This document shows, piece after piece, positions 53,501-61,074 of a stretch of 64,000 bases of DNA. The DNA lies in assembly GCA_965203725.1 (NCBI GenBank), contig CBDBDH010000001.1:434001-498000 (forward strand). The letters run 5' to 3'. Made by a program: the position numbers and the translations under genes. The notes beneath the pieces are model-generated. The model was not told the DNA's origin. It saw only the letters and a list, made by a program, of their open reading frames with translations, and searched no databases. Origin of the DNA: WTFY01 sp965203725 (GTDB taxonomy: Bacteria; Pseudomonadota; Gammaproteobacteria; UBA4575). How positions within the stretch are numbered: position 1 is the first letter of the stretch; every line of letters begins with the position of its first letter.

Positions 53501-54873
53501 TTGGCGGTGTCGATGCTGGCGCTGTAACCGATGTTCGTGCCACCGCTGTTCGTGCGCTTCAGCGTCAGGATCGCCTTCAAGTGCGCCTCGGTGGTGAACT
53601 CCGCTGCGCTGCTGTTCCGCCGGATCGGCTCGCCAAACGTCAGTGTGATGTTCCTTCCCGCATTTGTCACCGTATCATTGTTCCGGGGATCGAACGTCGG
53701 TGGTGCCGGGCCCGTGGTGTCTGCCGGCCCCCGCGTGACGGTGACGGTGTAGTCTTTCACTGTCGAGTCCTGGGCGGTGACCCGCACCGTGATGACGTTG
53801 GCGCCCACATCAAGAGGGATGGGGGCACTCGCAGTGCCGCTGGTCACGGGCGCGAAACTTCCCGCTCCCTTGCGCACCCCCACCGTCGCCTTGCCGGTGT
53901 CCGCCACCGTCGGTGTCAGCCTTACGTGCGTGATCGCGTTTACCACCGTCGCAGTGTAGTTCGTCGTCGTTGCCGAGAAGGTCGAGGGCGTGAGCGCGAG
54001 TGGGTTGTACGTCCCGTTTGCGCTCGTGCTGCTGCTGGCGGTCAGACCGCCCAGCCTGTTATCGGAGGACAGGGACGTCCCGGTCGGCGGCGTGCCGGCT
54101 TTCCGCGGGGCCCAAAAGCTGACCAGATAGTCGTTGGGGTTGTTGGGGTCCGCGCTTACGGTGCGTGCCCGGACCCGCAACCGGTAGGTGTTCCCGTCCG
54201 CGACCGTGTGGCTTCCGTAGGTCCCGGTGAACACGTAGCTCGTTGCGGTGGCCGCCAGCGGCCGCGCGGTCAGCGTGGCCTTGTTCCAGTCCGCTTCGGT
54301 CGGGGCAGCCGTGCCGACATACCAGTCCACATCGTAGCCGCCCGGCGCCAAACTCCCCCAGTGGGCCGGTGCCGTCCAGGTCAGGGTCAGCCTCGTGGTG
54401 CCCTGGGTCACCTGCACGTTGCGCGGCACCGACGGGCTGAGCCGCCCTCCCCGGAACACCGTCAAGGTGTAGGTCTGGCCGCTGACGCCGTTCTGTGCGG
54501 TGACCGCGACCAGAATCTGGTTGGCGCCGTTGGCAAGCGAGATTGCCGCGCTCGGCGAGCCGCTCGTCGCCGGCGACAGCGACCCCGTCTTGCCCAACCT
54601 CAGCGTCGCACCGCTGTGGTTCGCCGTCGCGGTCAACCGCACGTGCGTGTAACTCGCCTGCACCCCCGTGGTGAAACTCTGCCCTGTGGCGGAGAACTCC
54701 GGATCAATGCCGTGCGAGCTGAAATTCACGCCGTCGGTGCTGACCTCCACCGCCAGTGCGCGCAGCGTGCTGTCGGAGGACTGCGCCTGCGCCGCCTCGA
54801 TGCAGAACAAACCAAACGCGCCAAGCAACAGCGTGAGCGTAAAGAGAAGCGGGGAGAAGCGGGCGCGCTCCAT
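50536..54873 (-). CDS. Autotransporter-like surface protein with four tandem Ig-like repeats
   Basis: 1445 residues from the ATG at 54873 (MERARFSPLLFTLTLLLGAF), a signal peptide cleaved near EAAQA-Q; the frame to 54990 has no such feature. In order: cadherin-like beta-sandwich domain (about 30-140), fibronectin III-like domain (145-250), a second beta-sandwich (275-385), four tandem SwmB-type Ig repeats (each starting FDPRDGETVTNAGRDITLTF), a putative Ig domain (YTVDTAIAVLQLPQATGGNG), a linker, and a C-terminal autotransporter barrel of about 270 residues ending in LRLDLQLQF. Probably an adhesin exposed at the cell surface. Convergent with the NorQ-type gene. Confidence 0.88.
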   Translation of the reverse strand: MERARFSPLLFTLTLLLGAFGLFCIEAAQAQSSDSTLRALAVEVSTDGVNFSSHGIDPEFSATGQSFTTGVQASYTHVRLTATANHSGATLRLGKTGSLSPATSGSPSAAISLANGANQILVAVTAQNGVSGQTYTLTVFRGGRLSPSVPRNVQVTQGTTRLTLTWTAPAHWGSLAPGGYDVDWYVGTAAPTEADWNKATLTARPLAATATSYVFTGTYGSHTVADGNTYRLRVRARTVSADPNNPNDYLVSFWAPRKAGTPPTGTSLSSDNRLGGLTASSSTSANGTYNPLALTPSTFSATTTNYTATVVNAITHVRLTPTVADTGKATVGVRKGAGSFAPVTSGTASAPIPLDVGANVITVRVTAQDSTVKDYTVTVTRGPADTTGPAPPTFDPRNNDTVTNAGRNITLTFGEPIRRNSSAAEFTTEAHLKAILTLKRTNSGGTNIGYSASIDTAKRVITINPSANLPEGAIYVAISSGYYDGNGNPGTQASATFTVDTTGPAAPAFDPRDGETVTNTGRDITLTFGEPIRRNSSAAEFTTEAHLKAILTLRRTNSSGTNIGYSASIDTAKRIITINPSSSLVDGTVYVAISSGYYDGNGNPGTQASATFTVDSTGVSAPVFDPRDGETVTDAGRNITLTFDEAIKKDNQNADFDNADLASVLTLKRTNSSGADIGYSASIDGAKQVITINPSADLPEGAIYVAISEGYYDENGNQGRAASATFTVDSVGPAPPEFDPRDGETVTNAGRDITLTFGESIRRASDGAEFTTEAHLKVVLTLKRTNSSGADIGYSASIDGAKQVITINPSADLPEGAIYVAISEGYYDENGNQGRAASATFTVDSTDGTIVTPPNGSVPGPVPSFGSARIEDQLYTVDTAIAVLQLPQATGGNGVLTYRLIPTPPPGLVLDTAARVLSGTPTQRQGAVRYVWQVTDANGDMDEISFTITVQEKARRAREQDAAKRTLAAMARQTMSSALDNIGARFGAIGADELRLSGQEVPLEGAEDTGLRPCPPEPFEGEVPGVPSRRSDQEGQREKRQGPAETRCVPDVESRSQEADEVFGTSAFSLHLDAAESESDPTAPRWSVWGRGDLGTFAGRGTANLRYDGEMRTGWLGMDARSDSWVAGLAISHGEGKADYGFAEGELSGRGRLEITLSAFYPYWRWRLENGLEVRAVVGAGAGEARHEPEDRAREKGDLKMQMASAGVQRALPDLAGTALAVHADASLVRFETEDGTDVVHGLGADSWQLRAGMEASRHFALAGEAIFEPFLEAAAQQDGGDGLEGSGLELAGGLRYVAPGVAVEARGRWLAAHSEAGAQEQGVSLTARAGPGASGRGLWLALNSRWGMSDAQASWGEEMPAPSISGAGGAIDAQLGYGLGMPKMSGVLTPFLEAGLAGPDTRRLRLGTRFDALGTGFGAELAGERSERAAEPEHALRLDLQLQF
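52331..53735 (-). repeat. Four tandem repeats of 345 bp within the autotransporter gene
   Basis: The string GTCACCGT-TC followed by GGGGATCGAAC recurs at 53666, 53321, 52976 and 52634, so the spacing is 345, 345 and 342 nt (115, 115 and 114 codons). Copies are nearly identical over long stretches, for example the segment before GCGCTGTAACCGATGT. The two copies nearest 52.3-52.9 kb share the GRAAS/ENGNQ variant, the other two the GTQAS/GNGNP variant, showing pairwise duplication. Length variation by recombination is likely. Confidence 0.93.
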
Positions 54874-55005
54874 ACGCGGGTTAGCCCGTGAGCAGCGGCG
54901 CGGAAACGGGTCGCTGCAGGCCGTCAGGCCAACGGCACACGTCATGGTGCCGGGCAAGGTTATACGCGATGAGGCAGCCGCCAATGCCAACCCCTGCGTG
55001 GGCAG

Positions 55006-55134
55006 TCAGGCAGAGCGACTTCGACCGCGCTTGTTCGGTTGTTTCATCCATGACTTGCACTCCCTGTAACCGTCAATGTCGACGGCACAGTTCCCATATG
55101 CTCCATGCTTGGTGCATTTGCATGCATCACTCAT
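55006..55134 (-). CDS. Possible 42-residue Cys-containing small protein
   Basis: From the ATG at 55134 the frame reads MSDACKCTKHGAYGNCAVDI, then DGYRECKSWMKQPNKRGRSR-SA. Four cysteines (positions 5, 7, 16, 26) and a basic tail could make a small metal-binding protein. A promoter lies just upstream but its start (about 55141) would leave only about 7 nt of leader, so translation would have to be nearly leaderless. It may instead be untranslated leader of the autotransporter gene. Weakly supported. Confidence 0.25.
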   Translation of the reverse strand: MSDACKCTKHGAYGNCAVDIDGYRECKSWMKQPNKRGRSRSA

Positions 55135-55147
55135 TGAAGCGATGGGG

Positions 55148-55177
55148 ATTATAAACAACTTTGTAAAAATTCCGCAA
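55148..55177 (-). promoter_or_regulatory. Promoter upstream of the autotransporter gene
   Basis: On the minus strand TTGCGG (55177-55172) and a consensus TATAAT (55153-55148) are 18 nt apart, within an AT-rich stretch that contrasts with its surroundings. Transcription would start near 55141 and reach the autotransporter ATG after about 268 nt. Confidence 0.55.
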
Positions 55178-55178
55178 C

Positions 55179-55684
55179 ATATTGTGTATAAATAAAATAA
55201 ATCAACTATATATGCGTATTTGCCTTGCGCTGATCGCTCGCTTCCGTCCGCCGCATGTTCAAGGAGTACAAGCATCGCAAACGCCCGCTCATCGTCTTCG
55301 GACATGCCCTGCGCGGGCTCAGCTTCAAAAGTGGTACCGACAATGCCAGAACCTGGTTTTCCGCATCGCCCGCAAGCTCGGGGAGGGAAGGACATTGTTC
55401 TCGGCAAGGCTATGGAACTGACTGTCGCCGGGATGCGGTTGGCGACACCGGGCCGGTCGGCCATGGCAGAAGGCCGGTCCCTGACATGCTAGGGCGTGAC
55501 GGCAGTCACAATCAGGTGACCGAAGGCGGGCAGGATGTCCTTGCGCATGATGCACGCATTGATCTTCTGGATGTAAAGCTTCCAGTACCGTTTCGCGCGA
55601 CGAGGCAGAACGCTTTGAGTTGTAAGGCCCTGTCGTCTACAAAAATCAGATGTTCATCGCATGCTTTGCCCGAGTCACCCCGTA
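55179..55684. other. Intergenic region, possibly decayed coding sequence
   Basis: No intact gene is supported. Several short minus-strand frames look partly protein-like (for example ending RKDILPAFGHLIVTAVTP at a stop near 55489) but change frame and have no start, so this may be remnant sequence. No RNA gene or transposon end was recognised. Confidence 0.3.
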
Positions 55685-56275
55685 CTACCCCTTCAACACT
55701 CTCCGGATTTCCCTGCGCAATTGCGGCACCGTTTCGGATTCAAACCAGGCATGCCTCTTCAGCCAGCCGATATTTCTCGGAGAAGGATGGGGCAGCGGGA
55801 AATACCGGGGATCATACCTCTCGCGCTGTCGGACGGTTTCCGCCAGCGTCGGGCAAAGATCCTTCAGGTAGTGTTTTTGGGCATACTGCCCGACCAGCAG
55901 TATGAGTTGAATCTTCGGCAACAGCGAGAGCAGCCGCTGATGCCACAATTCCGCGCACTCCTTGCGCGGCGGCAGATCGCCTGAACGACCCGTACCGGGA
56001 TAACAAAATCCCATCGGGATGATGGCGATCCTTTGCGCATCGTAGAACACGCTCTCATCAAGGTCCATCCACTGGCGCAACCGCTTGCCACTTGCATCAT
56101 TCCAGGGAATGCCGGTCTTGTGCACCCTGATTCCGGGTGCCTGACCTATCACCAGTATTCGTGCGTTGCGCTTGGCCCGCAAGACCGGCTTTGAACCCAG
56201 TGGCAACTCAGGCTCACAGACACGGCAAGCCCTGACTTCCGTCAGCAAGCTGTCGAGTCTCGTGGCCCTCGCCAT
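55685..56275 (-). CDS. Uracil-DNA glycosylase family protein with iron-sulfur cysteines
   Basis: 196 residues. UDG superfamily motifs are ILVIGQAPGIRVHKTGIPWND (motif A, GQAPG) and LPHPSPRN (motif B). Four cysteines at 17, 20, 91 and 107 have the C-x2-C ... C ... C spacing of the 4Fe-4S families 4 and 5. It presumably removes uracil or another damaged base, but the HPSPRN box and the lack of the Glu/Asp/Asn following GQ differ from the best-studied families. Its start overlaps the stop of the upstream Cys-rich gene (TGATG). Confidence 0.88.
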   Translation of the reverse strand: MARATRLDSLLTEVRACRVCEPELPLGSKPVLRAKRNARILVIGQAPGIRVHKTGIPWNDASGKRLRQWMDLDESVFYDAQRIAIIPMGFCYPGTGRSGDLPPRKECAELWHQRLLSLLPKIQLILLVGQYAQKHYLKDLCPTLAETVRQRERYDPRYFPLPHPSPRNIGWLKRHAWFESETVPQLRREIRRVLKG

Positions 56276-56757
56276 CAGTCAACCGGATCCCCGCTTTTTC
56301 CCCGTATCCGGGACCGGTGGCGATGCGAGCGGGCGCGGTATGCAATGATCTCCTGCATGAGCTGGGAATACGGGAAACCGCTGATGCCGTCGAACTGACT
56401 CTCCGCCCGATGGATCAGGGAGTCGATGTCCTTCACCGTTGGTGCATCATCCTGGTCTACTTGCAGTTGCAGTCCCAGCATGCCTCCGTTCTGTATCTTG
56501 ATTTCATCGGCATGCGCCAGGGTCTGGCTCGCCTTGCGGCGACGCAAAGCAAACCTTGCCTTCTCGCGTAATTCAGTCAGCAGGTGGTTGCAGCGCTCCA
56601 GTCGGGGCAAGGAATTGCAGGCCACTCCCTCACGGTCTGCGAGGTTAAAGCGGTGTGACCTGCTGCAACTGCAAATACGCGAATTGATCGCCTTCTCGAA
56701 CACGCAACGGTGGGGATTGACGGACTTGTACGTGGTTCTGTACTGATGTTCATCCAT
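56275..56757 (-). CDS. Conserved Cys-rich protein coupled to the glycosylase
   Basis: 160 residues starting MDEHQYRTTYKSVNPHRCVF. Cysteines at 18, 29, 31, 47 and 56 (HRCVFEKAINSRICSCS ... REGVACNS ... LERCNHLL) could bind a cluster or zinc. The rest is helical, with a conserved-looking LREKARFALR and EIKIQNGGMLGLQLQ. I recall homologues as uncharacterised gammaproteobacterial proteins but cannot name a family. Stop and start overlap with the downstream UDG-family gene, implying linked expression. Confidence 0.75.
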   Translation of the reverse strand: MDEHQYRTTYKSVNPHRCVFEKAINSRICSCSRSHRFNLADREGVACNSLPRLERCNHLLTELREKARFALRRRKASQTLAHADEIKIQNGGMLGLQLQVDQDDAPTVKDIDSLIHRAESQFDGISGFPYSQLMQEIIAYRARSHRHRSRIRGKSGDPVD

Positions 56758-56819
56758 TGAGTGGATACCCCTGCTCCTGTCGGGTCATAGCTACAGGGAA
56801 AGGACAGGCCATAGACCCG

Positions 56820-57059
56820 CTACTTCTCCCATTCCCTCAATATGGGGGCGTGGCGTGGCTCCCGCAGTCTTTGTTCGGCCTCAAGTTCATCCTCGGCGAA
56901 AATCATTTTGATTGCGGTCCTGCTGTCCTGGACCACAACGGTTCTTTGTTCGCGTGCGAAATTCTTTGCCGGCTTGAACCCGTCGAAGCTGTCGATGAGT
57001 TCAAGATCCTTGATCGCACCGGCGGACCCGGATGTGATTTTGTAAACAAAGTACGGCAT
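56820..57059 (-). CDS. Conserved hypothetical protein, 79 residues
   Basis: 79 residues starting MPYFVYKITSGSAGAIKDLE, with a fold-like pattern of a first strand (YFVYKI), LIDSFDGFKPAKNFAREQR, a middle strand TAIKMIFAEDELEAEQRL and an acidic end. This matches my memory of a small uncharacterised family common in beta- and gammaproteobacteria. It is divergent from the Rieske gene (57107) with 47 nt between starts and 62 nt upstream of the Cys-rich gene on its strand. Confidence 0.75.
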   Translation of the reverse strand: MPYFVYKITSGSAGAIKDLELIDSFDGFKPAKNFAREQRTVVVQDSRTAIKMIFAEDELEAEQRLREPRHAPILREWEK

Positions 57060-57106
57060 GATGGGTGCTTCTACAGTGTAACAGTTCGTTCCATTTCCCT
57101 GATTCC

Positions 57107-57442
57107 ATGGATTCCCAGGCCAAGTACATCGACGTTGCGCCCCTTTCCGGGGTCTTGCCCGGAGATACCCTCAAGGTGACGACGGACCGTGGCGATATTC
57201 TACTTGCCAACGTTGAAGGCAAAATATATGCCGTTGATGATATGTGCACACATGAAGACTCTTCACTTTCCCTCGGTTGCCTGAAAGGCGAGCTGGTGAG
57301 CTGCACCCTGCACGGGAGCCGTTTCAACGTCCGTACCGGCCAGCCGATGGAAGAACCTGCCACCGAAGCGCTGCGCAGATATCCTGTCCGGATCAGCCAG
57401 AACCGCATCGAAATCTGCCTGGATGACATCGAGGATGAATAG
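57107..57442 (+). CDS. Rieske-type 2Fe-2S ferredoxin
   Basis: 111 residues from the ATG at 57107 (MDSQAKYIDVAPLSGVLPGD). The cluster motif is CTHEDSSLSLGCLKGELVSC with His following in CTLHGSRF, i.e. C-x-H-x16-C-x2-H. It is the stand-alone soluble type related to NirD and biphenyl dioxygenase ferredoxins. The next gene, 62 nt downstream, is a ferredoxin-NADP reductase, which could supply its electrons. The terminal acceptor is unknown. Confidence 0.93.
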   Translation: MDSQAKYIDVAPLSGVLPGDTLKVTTDRGDILLANVEGKIYAVDDMCTHEDSSLSLGCLKGELVSCTLHGSRFNVRTGQPMEEPATEALRRYPVRISQNRIEICLDDIEDE

Positions 57443-57504
57443 GTTGATTTTTTCCCATCAAGTCCCTATTTTACGTCCACCATTCAACCCGACCCCCGGA
57501 TCAC

Positions 57505-58248
57505 ATGAGCAACTGGATCGAAGGCAAAGTTGTCAGAAACAAGCACTGGACGGACGTACTGTATTCGCTTCAAATCGAAGCGGACATTGACCCCTTCATT
57601 GCCGGCCAGTACGGCCGCCTTGGTCTGGATATTGATGAGCAGATCGTGGGGCGCCCCTACTCCTTCGTGAATGCCCCGCATGAGAACATCCACGAGTTCT
57701 ACTCCATTACCGTGCGCCACGGCCCCCTGTCCAGCAAGCTGTCCTCCCTGCAGGAATCCGATTCGGTCTGGATTGATAAGCGTGCCAACGGCTTCTTCAC
57801 ACTGAATGAAGTGCCCGACGGCAAAGACATCTGGATGTTTGCAACCGGCACCGGGCTCGGACCCTTTCTGTCCATATTGAAATCGGATGAAGTCTGGCAA
57901 CGGTTTGAGCGGGTCGTGCTGGTGCATGCAGTCCGCTTTGCCAAGGAATTGACCTACCAGGAGACCATGCAGAAGTTCAGCGAAAAGTATGGAGAACGTT
58001 TTCAGATGGTGCCGTTTGTGAGCCGGGAGGAGACTGACTTTGCCCTGCCCGGGCGCATCCCTGCGGCGATCAAGAACTGCGTGCTGGAGGAAAGGGTGGG
58101 TCTCGAGCTTGACCCGGCGCATTCACAGACGATGCTTTGCGGAAATCCGAACATGCTCGTGGACACGCGCAATGCATTGAAAGAGAAAGGCCTGGAGAAA
58201 AATCTGCGGCGCAGTCCCGGGCATATCACAACCGAAAGTTACTGGTAG
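57505..58248 (+). CDS. fpr: Ferredoxin-NADP(+) reductase
   Basis: 247 residues, the length of bacterial Fpr. FAD motif RPYSFVNAP (RxYS), NADPH-binding MFATGTGLGPFLSIL, LVHAVRFAKELTYQ, LCGNPNMLVDTRNAL and the C-terminal aromatic TESYW that stacks on the flavin. It exchanges electrons between NADPH and a ferredoxin or flavodoxin. The Rieske gene directly upstream is a possible partner. Convergent with folM with 21 nt between. Confidence 0.95.
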   Translation: MSNWIEGKVVRNKHWTDVLYSLQIEADIDPFIAGQYGRLGLDIDEQIVGRPYSFVNAPHENIHEFYSITVRHGPLSSKLSSLQESDSVWIDKRANGFFTLNEVPDGKDIWMFATGTGLGPFLSILKSDEVWQRFERVVLVHAVRFAKELTYQETMQKFSEKYGERFQMVPFVSREETDFALPGRIPAAIKNCVLEERVGLELDPAHSQTMLCGNPNMLVDTRNALKEKGLEKNLRRSPGHITTESYW

Positions 58249-58269
58249 CCTGCGTGGTTTTTTGAGCTG

Positions 58270-59007
58270 TCAGTTGCTCAGTGTACGCCCGCCGTCGATC
58301 GGGATGATCTGCCCGGTGATGTAGTCCGCATGCTCGATCAGGAACAATGCGGCATCTGCAATATCCTCCGGCTTGCCTGCACGCTTGAGTGCAGTACGTG
58401 AAATGATCTCCTGGCGAATTGCTGCGTCTTGCCCGGCCTCCGGCCACAAGATCGCACCGGGTGCGATTCCGTTGACACGAACTTCCGGCGCCAGTTCCCG
58501 TGCCATCGACCTGGTGAGCATTGCCAGTCCCGCTTTGGAGATTGAATATACAGGATGCCCCTTGAGAGGCCGGCCCGAGTGAATATCCACGATATTGATA
58601 ATACAACCCCCAACGGCCTGCAGGTGAGGGGCAATGGCCTGGGTCAGGTACAGCGGTGCCTTGAGATTCACTCCGATCAGTTTTTCCCATGTGTCTTCGT
58701 TGATTTCGTCGAGCCGGGTCGGATAAAACCGGGAGGCATTGTTGATCAGAACATCCAGACGGTCAAAGCATGCCCTGGCTTTCGAAATCAGGTCCGGTAT
58801 GGCTGCATATTCTGTAAGGTCTCCTTGCAGCAGCTGCACAGACCCGGCACGCGCCGTGTTGAGTTCTCCGGCCAGCAATTGGGCGTCTCTTTCTGAATGG
58901 CAATAATGTAGAATGATGCGCATGCCTGAGCGGTGTAGATGCCGCACAAGTTCCGCACCGATACGTCGTGCACCTCCTGTAACCATGACCACCCGGGAAT
59001 TTTCCAT
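58270..59007 (-). CDS. folM: Pteridine reductase / dihydromonapterin reductase
   Basis: 245 residues, short-chain dehydrogenase. The NADPH motif is VTGGARRIGAELVRHLH, the TGxxxRxG form of pteridine reductases. Then come LINNASRFYPTRLDEINEDT, the catalytic Tyr/Lys in YSISKAGLAMLTRSMA and the C-terminal TGQIIPIDGGRTLSN. It reduces dihydropteridines (dihydromonapterin or dihydrofolate). The Asp in VDIHSGRPLKGHPVYS replaces the Ser of ordinary SDRs, as in this family. Divergent from the methyltransferase gene. Confidence 0.92.
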   Translation of the reverse strand: MENSRVVMVTGGARRIGAELVRHLHRSGMRIILHYCHSERDAQLLAGELNTARAGSVQLLQGDLTEYAAIPDLISKARACFDRLDVLINNASRFYPTRLDEINEDTWEKLIGVNLKAPLYLTQAIAPHLQAVGGCIINIVDIHSGRPLKGHPVYSISKAGLAMLTRSMARELAPEVRVNGIAPGAILWPEAGQDAAIRQEIISRTALKRAGKPEDIADAALFLIEHADYITGQIIPIDGGRTLSN

Positions 59008-59067
59008 CGCAGCCCTTCATGCCCGTTCAATCGGCGAACTCTAGCATACCTGACTGAGACAGACAGA

Positions 59068-60246
59068 ATGCCTCGTCCAACCTTTTCAGAGCTGACTGCA
59101 GAACAACGACAGCACACTGAAGCCTGCAGGAAACGCCTGGCCCAGGATATTCAGGCACAGGGAGGAAGCATCGGTTTTGACCAGTACATGCACCTGGTGC
59201 TGCATGACCCTTGTGTGGGTTATTACCACACCCAGCAACCCGTTTTCGGCAAGCATGGAGATTTTGTCACCGCACCAGAGTCGTCGGTCCATCTCGCCTA
59301 TTGCATCGCCCACGCCTGCGCAAGACTGATCCGCGATGATGCGCAACGCAACATCCTGGAGATTGGTGCAGGACGCGGACAGCTTGCACTGGATATGCTC
59401 CGCTATTTGCATGCCTGGGGAGTCGCTCCCCGCAAGTACTACATTTTCGAGCCCAGCGAGATGCTGAGGAATGCCCAGAGAGACCTGCTTGGGGAGCACA
59501 TGCCTGAGAACATGTCCGTCGTTGAGTGGCTGCCCGATTTGCATGCGGGCCTGGGCAGTGCCATTGTCATTGCCAATGAAGTGCTGGATGCGCTGCCGGT
59601 CAAATGCTTCGTCGCGAACTCACGACAGATCAACGAAAGATGCGTCGCGTTGACAGATCAGGGCGAGCTGGACTGGCTTGTGCAAGAACCCTCCTATGAA
59701 CTGGATGTGGCGCTGGACTACCTCACGGTCATGCTGGACCGCCCGCCCGGCGGAGAACCCTATTGCAGTGAAATCAGCCTCCAGCTGGGAAAAACACTGG
59801 CAAGCTGGTCAGACTGCTGCGAGCAATGCATCATGTTCTTGATTGATTACGGGTACCCGCAAAGTGAGTACTACCACCCTCAACGCTACATGGGGACGCT
59901 GCGCAGCTATTACAGGCAGCGTGTTTCAGAGGACCTGTTTGCCTGCCCCGGGATCCAGGACATCACGGCAGACGTGGATTTCTCCGCCTTGGCCCAAGCG
60001 GCAAAGCACCTGCAGATGGGTGTCCTTTCCTTCGGTTCGCAGCGAAACTTCATGCTGGCCAACCACCTGCTCGACTGGAGGCCTGCCGGCAAAACACAAG
60101 CTGAACAGGTCACACAGATCGCACAACTGAAACAGCTCACCCTGGGCTCTGCCGTAGGTGAACGATTCCAGGTCATGGTTCTGGGCAAGGGCATTGAATA
60201 CGGACCGGACCGGTTTACCTTGCGCGACATGCGGGCACGACTTTAA
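59068..60246 (+). CDS. MidA/NDUFAF7-type SAM-dependent methyltransferase
   Basis: 392 residues from the ATG at 59068 (MPRPTFSELTAEQRQHTEAC); the longer frame runs back into folM. Family blocks: IGFDQYMHLVLHDPCVGYYH, HGDFVTAPESSVHLAYCIAH, SAM loop NILEIGAGRGQLALDMLRYL, VIANEVLDALPVKCF and FLIDYGYPQSEYYHPQRY. These correspond to the DUF185 family that includes the mitochondrial complex I assembly factor NDUFAF7, an arginine methyltransferase. The bacterial target is not known. It is followed by uppP 15 nt downstream. Confidence 0.93.
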   Translation: MPRPTFSELTAEQRQHTEACRKRLAQDIQAQGGSIGFDQYMHLVLHDPCVGYYHTQQPVFGKHGDFVTAPESSVHLAYCIAHACARLIRDDAQRNILEIGAGRGQLALDMLRYLHAWGVAPRKYYIFEPSEMLRNAQRDLLGEHMPENMSVVEWLPDLHAGLGSAIVIANEVLDALPVKCFVANSRQINERCVALTDQGELDWLVQEPSYELDVALDYLTVMLDRPPGGEPYCSEISLQLGKTLASWSDCCEQCIMFLIDYGYPQSEYYHPQRYMGTLRSYYRQRVSEDLFACPGIQDITADVDFSALAQAAKHLQMGVLSFGSQRNFMLANHLLDWRPAGKTQAEQVTQIAQLKQLTLGSAVGERFQVMVLGKGIEYGPDRFTLRDMRARL

Positions 60247-60261
60247 GCAGGCAGGGAATTC

Positions 60262-61062
60262 GTGGAAGTCCTGCACGCATTTTTACTCGCCGCAGTACAG
60301 GGTCTCACTGAATTTCTGCCGATCTCCAGTTCCGCCCACCTGGTGTTGCTGCCGATCGTCATGGATTGGCAGGACCAGGGACTCGTGATCGATGTCGCAG
60401 CACACCTGGGCAGCCTGCTGGCAGTGCTGTTCTACTTTCGCGACGACCTGGGCAAGCTGCTGGGACAGGCGCTCACACCTGCCGGTACGCCGGGTGAAAA
60501 TGAGGAGGCGAGAACCCTCGCTTGGCTGTTAGTCTGGGCCACACTGCCCATACTGGTGCTGGCCCTTTTCTTCCATGCCTACGTGATCCAGTACAGCCGT
60601 GACGCCATCGTGATCGCACTTACCTCCATATTTTTCGGCCTGTTGTTGTGGCTGGCAGACTGGCGCGGCAGCCAGACACGCGGGACCCGGCAATTGACTA
60701 CGGCAGATGCCCTGCTGATCGGCTTTGCACAGGCTTTCGCACTCATTCCGGGAGCTTCCCGTTCAGGCGTGACCATGACCGCGGCCATGTGGCTTGGCCT
60801 GACTCGGGTGGAAGCTGCACGATTTTCTTTCCTGCTGGCCATCCCGACCATTTTTGCAGCCGCCGTATTCGGCATTTACCAGGCCGTACTGCAGGCAGCG
60901 GACGTTCCATGGGGTTTCGGACTGGGCGTCCTGACATGCTCGGCCATCGTGACTTTTTTCTGCATACACTGGTTTATCAAGTTTATAGCCCAGATCGGCA
61001 TGCTGCCGTTCGTGATCTACAGGGTGCTGCTTGGCGTGGTGCTGCTGTACGCGTATTGGTAA
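60262..61062 (+). CDS. uppP: Undecaprenyl-diphosphatase
   Basis: 266 residues with GTG start. Multispanning membrane phosphatase that recycles undecaprenyl pyrophosphate for cell wall synthesis. Signature sequences are AVQGLTEFLPISSSAHLVLL near the N-terminus and IPGASRSGVTMTAAMWLGLT, including the catalytic Glu, His, Ser and Arg. About eight membrane helices. The C-terminus is LLGVVLLYAYW. It follows the methyltransferase gene closely and converges on cca with 12 nt between stops. Confidence 0.97.
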   Translation: MEVLHAFLLAAVQGLTEFLPISSSAHLVLLPIVMDWQDQGLVIDVAAHLGSLLAVLFYFRDDLGKLLGQALTPAGTPGENEEARTLAWLLVWATLPILVLALFFHAYVIQYSRDAIVIALTSIFFGLLLWLADWRGSQTRGTRQLTTADALLIGFAQAFALIPGASRSGVTMTAAMWLGLTRVEAARFSFLLAIPTIFAAAVFGIYQAVLQAADVPWGFGLGVLTCSAIVTFFCIHWFIKFIAQIGMLPFVIYRVLLGVVLLYAYW

Positions 61063-61074
61063 GAGTGGCCCGAA

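Noticed and set aside
53581..54891. Plus-strand frame of 436 codons within the autotransporter locus
   Set aside because: It is antisense to a gene with a signal peptide, known domains and barrel; its Arg/Gly-rich content is typical of a GC-rich shadow frame.
55255..55905. Plus-strand frame of 216 codons
   Set aside because: It overlaps the glycosylase gene in antisense, has low-complexity composition and no motif.
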